Shown: in pieces, positions 1-6,340 of the stretch
Layout: each line of letters begins with the position of its first letter
Numbering within the stretch: position 1 is the first letter of the stretch
NCBI GenBank assembly: GCA_017860765.1
Contig: JAGDMY010000084.1
Coordinates: 1-6,607, forward strand
DNA: 6,607 nt
Direction of reading: 5' to 3'
Source: Chloroflexota bacterium
GTDB taxonomy: Bacteria > Chloroflexota > Dehalococcoidia > Dehalococcoidales > UBA3254
The notes under the pieces: model-generated
The model's input: only the letters and a program-made list of their open reading frames with translations
Told to the model about the DNA's origin: nothing
Databases searched by the model: none
Translations under genes and position numbers: made by a program

Positions 1-49
1 ACACCGATATACTCTCTAGAATTCAGCGACATCCCGGCTAAATGAAACA

Positions 50-80
50 TCGACAGGAGCTGGCAGTTTAAAGGAATAAT
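50..80 (+). promoter_or_regulatory. weak candidate promoter for the BKACE-SDR genes
   Basis: TCGACA at 50-55 matches the -35 consensus in 5 of 6 bases, and AATAAT at 75-80 matches the -10 consensus in 5 of 6. The 19-bp spacer is longer than optimal, so this is only a tentative call. A start near 87 would give a leader of about 19 nt before the BKACE ribosome site. The rest of positions 1-105 holds no convincing gene. One frame is open from position 1 to a TGA at 43-45 and could be the last 14 codons of an upstream gene, in which case the promoter might lie further upstream. Confidence 0.25.
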
Positions 81-105
81 CTAGCGTCAACGTAAGGAGA
101 AGGAT

Positions 106-1041
106 ATGGAAAAATTAATTGTAACCGCAGCCGTTGTCGGCGGCATCACTATTCCCACCCAAACGCCTTATTTACCCATCACGCCTCAACAAATTGCTGA
201 TGAGGCTATAGCTTCCGCCAACGCCGGCGCAGCCTGTGTGCACATCCATGCCCGCAACCCGGCGGATGGTCGACCTACGGTCGATTTGCCGGTATTTAAG
301 GAGATAATTACCAGGATAAAGGAGCACAGCGATGTGGTAATAGGCCTGTCGACCGGGGTCGGGGCTGGATTTGGTCCACAGGAAAGGATTAAGGCAATTC
401 CGGCCTTTCGACCCGAATTGGCTTCGTGTAACATGGGGTCCTCCTGCCTTAGCGCTCGACCGCTATTGAAAAGGTACAAAGATGAGGACTATAAATTCCC
501 CTGGGAAAAAGGCTATATCGAATCTATGGATGATTTTGTGCTGAAAAACACATTTACTGATCTGGATATTTTTTTGAAGACGATGAAGGACTGTGGAACG
601 AAACCTGAACACGAGGTCTATGAGGTGGGACATATCTATAACGTGGCTTATTATTTCAAACAGGGAGTCATTGAACCGCCGATCTGGCTGCAGTTTGTGA
701 CCGGTGGAATGGGTGCCATTGGATGCACGCCGGAGGATATCCTGCATATGAAGCACACTGCAGATAGATTACTGGGGACAGAAAACTATCGCTGGTCGGT
801 AATCGGGGTGGGTTACCCATATCAATTTACAGCGGGGACTTTGGCAATTATGATGGGAGGCCACGTCAGAGTTGGACTTGAAGATAATATTCTGATAAAA
901 AGAAAAACTCTAGCCAGATCCAACGTCGAGTTAGTGGACAAGATAGTCAGGATATCCCGCGAGTTCGATAGGGAAATTGCTACGCCGAATGAGGTGAGGG
1001 AGCTGCTTAAACTCAAAGGAAAAGACCGGGTAAATTTCTAG
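106..1041 (+). CDS. beta-keto acid cleavage enzyme (BKACE, DUF849 family)
   Basis: Cytoplasmic Zn-dependent TIM-barrel enzyme. The family converts a beta-keto acid plus acetyl-CoA into acetoacetate and a new acyl-CoA; the founding member is 3-keto-5-aminohexanoate cleavage enzyme (Kce) of lysine fermentation. The 311-residue protein shows the family start (LIVTAAVVGG), the metal motif VHIHARNP with His46 and His48, LSTG with Ser82, and GGHVRVGLEDN with Arg255, Glu259 and Asp260. By comparison with Kce from memory, these match the Zn ligands and catalytic Arg and Asp. The C-terminal end (ATPNEVRELLKLKGKDRVNF) is typical of a large BKACE branch. Residues about 116-145 are an insertion relative to Kce that this branch shares. 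Position 14 is Ile where Kce has Glu, so the Kce substrate is unlikely; the true substrate is unknown. AAGGAG at 94-99, six bases before the ATG, supports the start. The SDR gene follows 78 bases downstream on the same strand, probably in the same transcript. Confidence 0.95.
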   Translation: MEKLIVTAAVVGGITIPTQTPYLPITPQQIADEAIASANAGAACVHIHARNPADGRPTVDLPVFKEIITRIKEHSDVVIGLSTGVGAGFGPQERIKAIPAFRPELASCNMGSSCLSARPLLKRYKDEDYKFPWEKGYIESMDDFVLKNTFTDLDIFLKTMKDCGTKPEHEVYEVGHIYNVAYYFKQGVIEPPIWLQFVTGGMGAIGCTPEDILHMKHTADRLLGTENYRWSVIGVGYPYQFTAGTLAIMMGGHVRVGLEDNILIKRKTLARSNVELVDKIVRISREFDREIATPNEVRELLKLKGKDRVNF

Positions 1042-1119
1042 CTGTTTCCCGATTTCGTCGCAAATCGATTATTAATCCATTCTTTGATATCGGATGAAAA
1101 TATTTTAGAGGATAAAGAT
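1042..1119 (+). other. spacer between BKACE and SDR genes with a small hairpin
   Basis: This 78-base gap contains a short stem of CGATTT (1050-1055) and AAATCG (1062-1067) with a 6-base loop, next to the near-palindrome GATTATTAATC (1067-1077). There is no T-run, so it is not a convincing terminator. GAGG at 1108-1111 is the ribosome site that picks the ATG at 1120 for the next gene. Confidence 0.35.
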
Positions 1120-2070
1120 ATGGCAAAGCTGATCACTGGAGGAAGCGGTTTTCTCGGATCTGAACTGGCCCATATGCTGGTTAACCGGGGTGAAAAAGTG
1201 GTTATCTTTGATAAAGTCAAAAGCGATCGCCTGGCCGACATCGAAAAAGAGGTAGAATTTGTACGGGGCGATTTGAGTAACTGGCCTGAGGTCCTGAATG
1301 TGATCAAAAATAAGCGGATAACGCAGATCTATCATCTCGGGGCGGTTCTTAGTTTTGAGGCTGAATCCAATCCCTGGGCTTCAATCCAGACCAACATTAT
1401 TGGAGGTTACAACATACTCGAAGCGGCTCGTATATTCAATGTCGAGAGGTTGGCCTTTACCAGCACTATTTTGACCTTTGATGCCGGAGCGGACTCCCGG
1501 TTTAGTGATGTGACCTTGCAGAGGCCGACTACTATATATGGAGTGGAGAAATTATTTTATGAGGGAATGGGCCGGTTTTATCGCAAGAAATTCGGACTGG
1601 ATTTTCGTTCGGTCCGCTATCCTTCCGTGGTCGGGCCGGGCGATATGACACCGATGCACTGGCCGGGTCCCATGATAGAGAGTGCGATTTCAGGCAAGCC
1701 ATTTAAATGCCCGGTCAGCGGAAATTCCAGCGCACCGATGATTTACTACAAGGATGCCGCTCTGGCAGTAGATAAGCTCTTGCAAGCACCTAAAGAATGC
1801 ATAAAGATGGTGAATTATAACGTAGCCGGAACTGCTGTAGTATCGGCTAACGAGTTGAAACAGTCCATAATGAAATATATTCCCCGGGCTGATATCAGGA
1901 TCCCCAGAGTGGCGGCTCCCCATCCCCTGGATTTCGTTAAAGTCTGGGACGACAGCTATGCCCGTGAAGAATGGGGCTGGAATCCACTCTGTACCTCGGT
2001 TGATAAAGTAGTGGAGGCTTTCATTACAGGCTTAAAAGATGACACGACTAAGAAAATGCCGCGCCTCTAG
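1120..2070 (+). CDS. NAD-dependent extended SDR dehydrogenase, L-threonine 3-dehydrogenase-like
   Basis: A 316-residue cytoplasmic oxidoreductase of the extended short-chain dehydrogenase (epimerase/dehydratase) family. The Rossmann motif is TGGSGFLG (residues 6-13). Asp31 at the end of strand 2 predicts NAD over NADP, and Asp51 (RGDL) is the usual adenine-side Asp. The catalytic pair is Tyr140 and Lys144 in IYGVEK, preceded by Thr114-Ser115-Thr116. The motifs HLGAVLSF, a TSTILTF segment, RPTTIYGVEK, RSVRYPSVV and MIYYKDAALAV resemble SDR-type threonine dehydrogenases more than sugar epimerases. Threonine dehydrogenase oxidises a beta-hydroxy acid to a beta-keto acid, the substrate class of the neighbouring BKACE, so I infer the two act in sequence. 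Threonine itself is not proven. An in-frame TTG at 1084 would add 12 residues but lacks a good ribosome site; ATG at 1120 has GAGG eight bases upstream and starts directly at the Rossmann fold. Confidence 0.92.
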   Translation: MAKLITGGSGFLGSELAHMLVNRGEKVVIFDKVKSDRLADIEKEVEFVRGDLSNWPEVLNVIKNKRITQIYHLGAVLSFEAESNPWASIQTNIIGGYNILEAARIFNVERLAFTSTILTFDAGADSRFSDVTLQRPTTIYGVEKLFYEGMGRFYRKKFGLDFRSVRYPSVVGPGDMTPMHWPGPMIESAISGKPFKCPVSGNSSAPMIYYKDAALAVDKLLQAPKECIKMVNYNVAGTAVVSANELKQSIMKYIPRADIRIPRVAAPHPLDFVKVWDDSYAREEWGWNPLCTSVDKVVEAFITGLKDDTTKKMPRL

Positions 2071-2096
2071 AAATACATAGCGGCAATCCAACCAAA

Positions 2097-3395
2097 TTAT
2101 ATAAGCTTAGGCAAAAACGTGACGATTTCCGGGACTAACATTAAAATAAGGGCAAAAACCACCTGGGTGCCGAGAAATGTCCAGGTCTGATTAAAAATTT
2201 TGCCCATAGGTACATCTTTGGCGATATTAGCCGCTACGAACACGGTTATCCCCACTGGAGGAGTGATGTTCCCCATGCCGGAGACCAGGACAATAATTAC
2301 GCCAAACCACAACGGGTCATAGCCCAAATTGACAATGAGCGGGAAAAATACAGGGACTGTCAATAAAACCAGCGGCATGGTATCGAGGGCGGTACCCAGT
2401 ATAATATAGACCAACAGTATCAACACCATGGTGAGCAAACGCGGTAAGTTTAAGCCGGCTACTATGCTGGCGAGCTCTTGAGGGATGGTGCTGAGGGTTA
2501 GGAAAGTGTTAAAAAGAAAGGCCCCGATCAGCAGAATATAGATCATACCACTGCCGGAAATAGTTTCAATAGCGGCCTTCTTGAAGTTATCCAGCTTGAG
2601 CGTCCTTCTGATCAGGGAGAATACTATCGCCCCAAAGGCCCCGATGGCGCCAGCCTCAGTTGGTGTGTACCAGCCTATAATCAGGCCAGCCAGCACGATA
2701 ATAATAAGCAGTATTACCTCGATAGCGCTGCCAAATGACCTGAATTTTTCTTTGAAACTGGTGCTCGGTCCTGCCGGGGCCATATCCGGCTTTAAAAGCC
2801 CCATAATGACTACCTGTATAATAAACATAATTGTGAGCATGATACCGGGAATGATGCCGGAGACGAAGAGGTCGCCTATGGACTGTTCGGTGATTATGCC
2901 GTATATGATCAGAATACCGGAGGGGGGTATTAATATTCCCAGAACGCTGGCAGAAGCCACGCAAGCCGCAGCCAGCGCACCGTCATATTTATATTTACGC
3001 ATTTCGGGAATGGATACCAGTCCGATAGTGAGAGTAGTGGCGATTACTGAAGCGCTGACAGCCCCGAACATCGCGCAGGCTCCGATGGCCGCGGCAGCCA
3101 GACCGCCGGGAAGACGACCGGTCCATTTATAAGCGATATCAAATAGCTTGGTACCCATGCCAGTATAAAAGCAAATATTGGCCATTAACAAAAATAAAGG
3201 CAAAACACAGTAATCGTAGTTGGCAATGAGGGAATAGGGGAGCACAGCTGCCTGGCTCATGGCAGCAAATATATTCGTGAAGTACCAAATTCCGAAAAAT
3301 CCTACCAACCCCATAGCAAATCCGACGGGGACTCCCAGGAACATAAGTACCAGCATCAAGATTGTACCCAGCAGGCCTACTATAAGGGGATTCAT
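2097..3395 (-). CDS. dctM: TRAP transporter large permease subunit DctM
   Basis: The 432-residue protein is the ion-coupled transport subunit of a tripartite ATP-independent periplasmic (TRAP) transporter, in the cytoplasmic membrane. It is almost wholly hydrophobic, with about 12 predicted membrane segments and normal DctM length. Family marks are the start LGVPVGFAMGLVG, the small-residue stretch AMFGAVSASVIATTLTIG, the re-entrant loop motif VLGILIPPSGILIIYG, and its second-half counterpart GMGNITPPVGITVFVAANI. It is the last gene of the dctPQM set. Its ATG overlaps the dctQ stop in an ATGA (3392-3395), and only a poor ribosome site lies upstream, so it probably depends on translational coupling to dctQ. 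It faces the SDR gene tail to tail with 26 bases between the stops. The substrate cannot be read from this subunit. Confidence 0.96.
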   Translation of the reverse strand: MNPLIVGLLGTILMLVLMFLGVPVGFAMGLVGFFGIWYFTNIFAAMSQAAVLPYSLIANYDYCVLPLFLLMANICFYTGMGTKLFDIAYKWTGRLPGGLAAAAIGACAMFGAVSASVIATTLTIGLVSIPEMRKYKYDGALAAACVASASVLGILIPPSGILIIYGIITEQSIGDLFVSGIIPGIMLTIMFIIQVVIMGLLKPDMAPAGPSTSFKEKFRSFGSAIEVILLIIIVLAGLIIGWYTPTEAGAIGAFGAIVFSLIRRTLKLDNFKKAAIETISGSGMIYILLIGAFLFNTFLTLSTIPQELASIVAGLNLPRLLTMVLILLVYIILGTALDTMPLVLLTVPVFFPLIVNLGYDPLWFGVIIVLVSGMGNITPPVGITVFVAANIAKDVPMGKIFNQTWTFLGTQVVFALILMLVPEIVTFLPKLI

Positions 3396-3880
3396 CGTTT
3401 GCCTGCCCTGTTAACCGCCTGGATGAAATGGGATGTCAGGGCGATAAATAGAAAGGCGCATCCTGCTACCCAGGAAGCTCTAAAAAAAGCGGTGGGAATA
3501 GCCAGAATATTGGTGATTTCTGATTTTTGTATGGTCTCTATGGCAAATACGGTCCCAGACCAGGCCAGAACAGCTACCATGGCCATACTGATAAACAGGG
3601 TGCAGCTATCGAAAATAGCCCGGGCGCGAGGTGGCAGTTTTTCGATGATTACCGGGACAATAACGTTGCTGCCGGTGAGTTGAGTGTAAGCCATTCCGCA
3701 AACCACAAATATCACCGAGCTTAGTTCCGTAATTTCAATTGCGGCTAAAAGCGGACGATGAAAGAGAGCCCGCCCGGCGATGTTATATACGCCGACAATC
3801 AGCATTATCATCATGGCCACGATAGAGATAACAGTTAATCCATGGTTTGTTCTCTTGAGGAACGCTATTAGCCTGGGCAT
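3392..3880 (-). CDS. dctQ: TRAP transporter small permease subunit DctQ
   Basis: A 162-residue membrane protein, the small subunit that pairs with DctM and helps dock the loaded binding protein. Four hydrophobic segments are visible at about residues 15-37, 48-70, 89-111 and 128-152. The segment AIEITELSSVIFVVCGMAYT followed by QLTGSNVIV is typical of the family. The length is normal and no breakage is seen. On the - strand the sequence AAGGAT (plus-strand 3888-3893) lies seven bases before the ATG and supports this start. The gene sits 138 bases downstream of dctP, after a strong hairpin, and overlaps dctM by four bases. DctQ proteins diverge quickly, so the call rests on topology, motifs and its place between dctP and dctM. 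Confidence 0.93.
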   Translation of the reverse strand: MPRLIAFLKRTNHGLTVISIVAMMIMLIVGVYNIAGRALFHRPLLAAIEITELSSVIFVVCGMAYTQLTGSNVIVPVIIEKLPPRARAIFDSCTLFISMAMVAVLAWSGTVFAIETIQKSEITNILAIPTAFFRASWVAGCAFLFIALTSHFIQAVNRAGKR

Positions 3881-3930
3881 TTTAACGATCCTTGATTATG
3901 ACTCTCAGTTTTCTATTTGAAATAGGTAAC

Positions 3931-3971
3931 CCGGGCACAAAAGAGAGAGGTGATCTCCCTCTTGTGCCCGG
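3931..3971 (-). terminator. strong hairpin between dctP and dctQ, possible attenuator or RNA stabiliser
   Basis: CCGGGCACAA (3931-3940) pairs perfectly with TTGTGCCCGG (3962-3971). After a two-base AA bulge the stem continues for seven positions with one mismatch, closing on a 5-base loop. On the - strand it lies 47 bases after the dctP stop and is followed by GTTACC rather than a T-run. It therefore looks more like a partial terminator or an RNA-end stabiliser than a full terminator. Such an element could let dctP be expressed above dctQM, since many binding proteins are needed per transporter. That role is inferred. Confidence 0.6.
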
Positions 3972-4018
3972 AATATCCCATCAGGCAATAACCGGGGATT
4001 CAGACTGCCTTCAAAAGA

Positions 4019-5137
4019 CTATTTGGGCAGACCGTTTTTGGTATAATAGGCAATCCTTTCGCGTACGAACTCTTTGAATTGGGTGCCAGGGAGTCCTTTG
4101 GCATCCAGATCTGCAGCTGTTTTATCTTGAAGAGGTGCGATCGCGGCATACCATTTAGCCTTTTCTTCAGCTGTGAAATCGACGAGCTTGACTCCCAAAG
4201 AGGCCGCAAAACCCAGGCCTTCCTGCTCCTGGTCAAAATAGACCTGATTCATATCTTTGCGACCCCAGTCCATTGCCCCGTCAATCACTTTTTGCAAGTC
4301 GGGAGGCAGCTTATTGTAGCTGTTCAGGTTCATGGCCACGAAATTATGCGGAGTTGACCACAATTCGATGTTAGTGACAAATTTGGCTACCTCACCAATT
4401 CGCCATGACTTTAAAGCTTCAAAGGGGAAAGCGCAGCCTTCTACCGTTTTCTTCTGCATAGAGGTATAAACTTCACCAGCAGGCATGCTGACAGGGCTGG
4501 CCCCCAGGGCTTTGAGTAATTCAGGCATACCACCGGAAGGACCCGACCTGATCTGTAAGCCTTTCAGGTCCTCCATGCTGGCTACTGATTTAGAAGCTGT
4601 AATGATGCGGAAGGGGCCGGTCCCTATCCAGTACAGGATTTTAGCGGAATCCCACTCCTTGCGGTACTCCGGAAACTGCTTATAGAGGTCATAGCTTATC
4701 TGGGAAGCAAACTGAGGAGTCGGGCACCCGACGGTGAAAATCAACATATTCATTGTGAAATCGACTCCACGCTGCTCATAGCGGGAGCCGGCACCAATGT
4801 CAGTTAGACCTTTGGTTAAACCGTCATAGGCTTCCATGGCCGGCACCAGGGCGCTGCTGGGGAAAATGCGGAGGGTAAGTTTTCCGCCGCTGTCCGCTTC
4901 CAGTTTGGATTTCAAGCGTAAAAAGTGGTCGTTCTGCTTTGAGGTAGCGGCCCAGGGAATGTCAACTTTGAGTTCGATAGGTTTGGTGGCGTCGGCAGTA
5001 ACGGTTACGGTGGGCGGGGCAACGGTGACTGCAGGTGGTGGAGTGCTTGCCGGTGCGGAAGTGCAACTGATACTCATCATCAGGGCGGAGATAACAACCA
5101 GAATACCGATCAGAATAATACCCAATCTTTTGGTCAT
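4019..5137 (-). CDS. dctP: TRAP transporter substrate-binding lipoprotein DctP
   Basis: The 372-residue extracytoplasmic protein captures the substrate and delivers it to DctQM. A lipoprotein-type signal is visible: Lys3-Arg4, a hydrophobic core to about residue 21, then SISC with Cys25 as the probable lipidated residue. The lipobox is loose, as it lacks the usual Leu at -3. A flexible Pro/Val/Thr linker (about residues 26-51) with VTV and VTVT repeats follows, making the protein longer than typical DctP. The body is classical: SGGKLTLRIFPSSALVPAME, a GLTDIGAGS segment, DLKGLQIRSGPSGGMPELL with Arg197 at the usual carboxylate-binding position, then MPAGEVYTSMQKKTVEG. The conserved Arg implies an organic acid ligand; which acid is unknown. 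AAAGGAGG (plus-strand 5146-5153), eight bases before the ATG, is a near-perfect ribosome site and suggests strong translation. It is first in dctPQM and has its own promoter about 110 bases upstream. Confidence 0.95.
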   Translation of the reverse strand: MTKRLGIILIGILVVISALMMSISCTSAPASTPPPAVTVAPPTVTVTADATKPIELKVDIPWAATSKQNDHFLRLKSKLEADSGGKLTLRIFPSSALVPAMEAYDGLTKGLTDIGAGSRYEQRGVDFTMNMLIFTVGCPTPQFASQISYDLYKQFPEYRKEWDSAKILYWIGTGPFRIITASKSVASMEDLKGLQIRSGPSGGMPELLKALGASPVSMPAGEVYTSMQKKTVEGCAFPFEALKSWRIGEVAKFVTNIELWSTPHNFVAMNLNSYNKLPPDLQKVIDGAMDWGRKDMNQVYFDQEQEGLGFAASLGVKLVDFTAEEKAKWYAAIAPLQDKTAADLDAKGLPGTQFKEFVRERIAYYTKNGLPK

Positions 5138-5145
5138 TGTTAAAG

Positions 5146-5153
5146 CCTCCTTT
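5146..5153 (-). promoter_or_regulatory. strong ribosome binding site of dctP
   Basis: The - strand reads AAAGGAGG followed by eight bases and the dctP ATG. It is far stronger than the sites of dctQ and dctM, consistent with high demand for the binding protein. Confidence 0.85.
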
Positions 5154-5195
5154 CAATATTCGCATAGTCCGTCGTTTTCGACATCTAATAATCTC

Positions 5196-5213
5196 ATATG
5201 AATCATACCGGTC
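5196..5213. repeat. third copy of the regulatory repeat, in the dctP leader
   Basis: The plus strand reads ATATGAATCATACCGGTC, close to ATATGACATCAGACCGGAC at 5293-5311: one base is missing and two are substituted. It overlaps the palindrome TCATATGA (5194-5201). It lies about 40 bases downstream of the predicted transcription start, where a bound protein could act as a repressor or loop to the upstream copies. The function is inferred from position and similarity. Confidence 0.45.
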
Positions 5214-5248
5214 GGGAGCTTGAGCGGCAGGAAAAAATAAGATGTTAA

Positions 5249-5277
5249 ATATTAGCATCCGCCAGGCTTAATGTCAA
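5249..5277 (-). promoter_or_regulatory. sigma-70-type promoter for dctPQM
   Basis: On the - strand a perfect -35 TTGACA (plus 5272-5277) is followed by a 17-base spacer and the -10 TAATAT (plus 5249-5254). TGC directly before it forms an extended -10. Transcription should start near 5242, leaving a leader of about 105 bases before dctP. The leader carries a repeat copy (5196-5213) and a small GTCG-AAAA-CGAC hairpin (5171-5182). Nothing else in the window matches a housekeeping promoter as well. Confidence 0.85.
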
Positions 5278-5285
5278 GAGTTTTA

Positions 5286-5326
5286 TTGATATATATGACA
5301 TCAGACCGGACATATATGATATCAAA
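5286..5326. promoter_or_regulatory. tandem operator: two direct repeats 21 bp apart within an inverted repeat
   Basis: ATATATGACATCAGA (5291-5305) and ATATATGATATCAAA (5312-5326) match at 13 of 15 bases, and their starts are exactly 21 bp apart, two helical turns. The same DNA also forms an imperfect inverted repeat: TTGATATATATG (5286-5297) pairs with CATAT (5311-5315) plus ATATCAA (5319-5325), leaving three bases bulged. The repeats begin just upstream of the -35 box, centred about 55 and 76 bases before the predicted start, which suits an activator. The AT-rich stem could also form at the end of the upstream transcript, but without a GC-rich stem it is a poor terminator. The cognate regulator is not in this window. 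Confidence 0.65.
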
Positions 5327-5350
5327 AGAAGCAAAGGGGATATTGAGATT

Positions 5351-6340
5351 TCAGGGAAGAATATTCTTAAATTCACCCAGAGGGAATTGGGGGACCATCT
5401 TATCATTGATCCACTTCAAGCTTTCCACCGGGGAGGAGTAGGCCCCATCACAGCAGATACAGAGCACCTCCACAAAACTTAGCCCCAAACTATCCAGCTG
5501 TTTCTGACAGGCAGTTTTGATAAGATTCTTGGTTAGATGATAATCCTTCAGGGAAGAGACCGTGCCACGGGCGCTGTAAGTGACCCCGGGAAACGTGGCC
5601 GCCAGTTCAGCCAGATGCAGTGGATGCCCTTCTCGAACTATGTGTCTGCCTCCGGAAGGGCCAATTTGTGTAATCGGTTCCAATTGCCCCTCGATGGGCT
5701 CGCTGGCCGGTACCGGGCGTTGATCACGCGGACCGTAGAATGAGGTATTACACAGAATCACCGTCAGATTTTCGCCCCTGATTAGAGTTTTAACAAAGCT
5801 GGAAATATCAAAACTAAAATCCGCCTGTCCCCAGTAACCCGCGACTGCGACTACCATGGCCCCGGGATTATGCCGTTTAGCGGCGGAAGCAAGGTCCAGA
5901 ACTTTCTCGTCATGGGCTGTTTTCTGACCGAAATCAGTGCCGAAAGCTGAAGATATGGAGCAAGGGATCCCCTCAAAGGCAGATATGCGCTCGTTGCAAC
6001 CGAGTTCCTCAGCTGCTTCGCCAATAATGCGTCCCACAATGGGATGCTGACATCCAGCACATCCCGCCAGAGGGGGTTCTCCGGTCAACAGGTGCTGAAC
6101 AATGCTTGTCTTAGTGCGTCCGCCGGTACTGGACTGCACCTGAAGGGCCCAATGCGGACACATGCGAACACAGGTCCCACAGGCGTTGCATTTGCCCCCA
6201 TTACTCACTGAAGGAAGGGCAAATCCGCCGTTAGAAATGTGATCAATATTTATTTGAAGACAGGCTCGCGGACAAAAATGAACACAATAGCCACAACCCG
6301 TACAGCGCGTTTCATCCAGAGTGACGTGATATGTTTTCAT
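5351..6340 (-). CDS. two-[4Fe-4S] ferredoxin fused to a 2-oxoacid:ferredoxin oxidoreductase beta-like domain
   Basis: A 329-residue protein, probably cytoplasmic. Residues 13-24 (CTGCGYCVHFCP) and 51-62 (CNACGTCVRMCP) are two classical [4Fe-4S] motifs. From about residue 90 it resembles the thiamine-diphosphate (TPP) beta subunit of KorB/PorB enzymes. GCAGCQH (Cys94, Cys97), GIPCS (Cys127) and a C-terminal CICC (294-297) could bind a third cluster, as in those enzymes. LASAAKRHNPGAMVVAVAG and LTVILCNTSFYGPRDQ match the strands flanking the cofactor site. The usual GDG metal/TPP motif appears as AGYWGQAD (167-174), so the key Asp seems replaced by Tyr168 and TPP catalysis is uncertain. The ATG overlaps the upstream molybdopterin oxidoreductase stop (ATGA), with GAGG seven bases before it, so the two are co-translated. 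I infer an electron-transfer partner of that enzyme. An active 2-oxoacid or indolepyruvate-type subunit is the alternative. Confidence 0.82.
   Translation of the reverse strand: MKTYHVTLDETRCTGCGYCVHFCPRACLQINIDHISNGGFALPSVSNGGKCNACGTCVRMCPHWALQVQSSTGGRTKTSIVQHLLTGEPPLAGCAGCQHPIVGRIIGEAAEELGCNERISAFEGIPCSISSAFGTDFGQKTAHDEKVLDLASAAKRHNPGAMVVAVAGYWGQADFSFDISSFVKTLIRGENLTVILCNTSFYGPRDQRPVPASEPIEGQLEPITQIGPSGGRHIVREGHPLHLAELAATFPGVTYSARGTVSSLKDYHLTKNLIKTACQKQLDSLGLSFVEVLCICCDGAYSSPVESLKWINDKMVPQFPLGEFKNILP

Noticed and set aside
42..71. Nine-codon ATG frame before the BKACE gene, considered as a leader peptide
   Set aside because: It has no ribosome site and no run of regulatory codons, so it is expected by chance.
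1084..1119. TTG start that would lengthen the SDR by 12 residues
   Set aside because: It has no good ribosome site. The ATG at 1120 has GAGG at the right distance and begins directly at the Rossmann fold.
2057..2085. TGCCGC/GCGGCA inverted repeat at the convergent gene ends, considered as a bidirectional terminator
   Set aside because: The stem is six base pairs with a 17-base loop and no T-run on either side; part of it is SDR coding sequence.
2581..3132. 183-codon + strand open frame opposite dctM
   Set aside because: It is antisense to a well-conserved membrane protein, has no family resemblance, and its hydrophobic content mirrors the dctM coding bias.
4836..5201. + strand open frame opposite the dctP signal and linker
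   Set aside because: It reads the complement of the repetitive Val/Thr/Pro linker, giving a low-complexity product, and overlaps the dctP promoter leader.
5286..5325. Inverted repeat as a rho-independent terminator of the ferredoxin-fusion gene
   Set aside because: The stem is nearly all A/T with a bulge and lacks a following T-run; its placement against the -35 box and the phased direct repeats fit an operator better.
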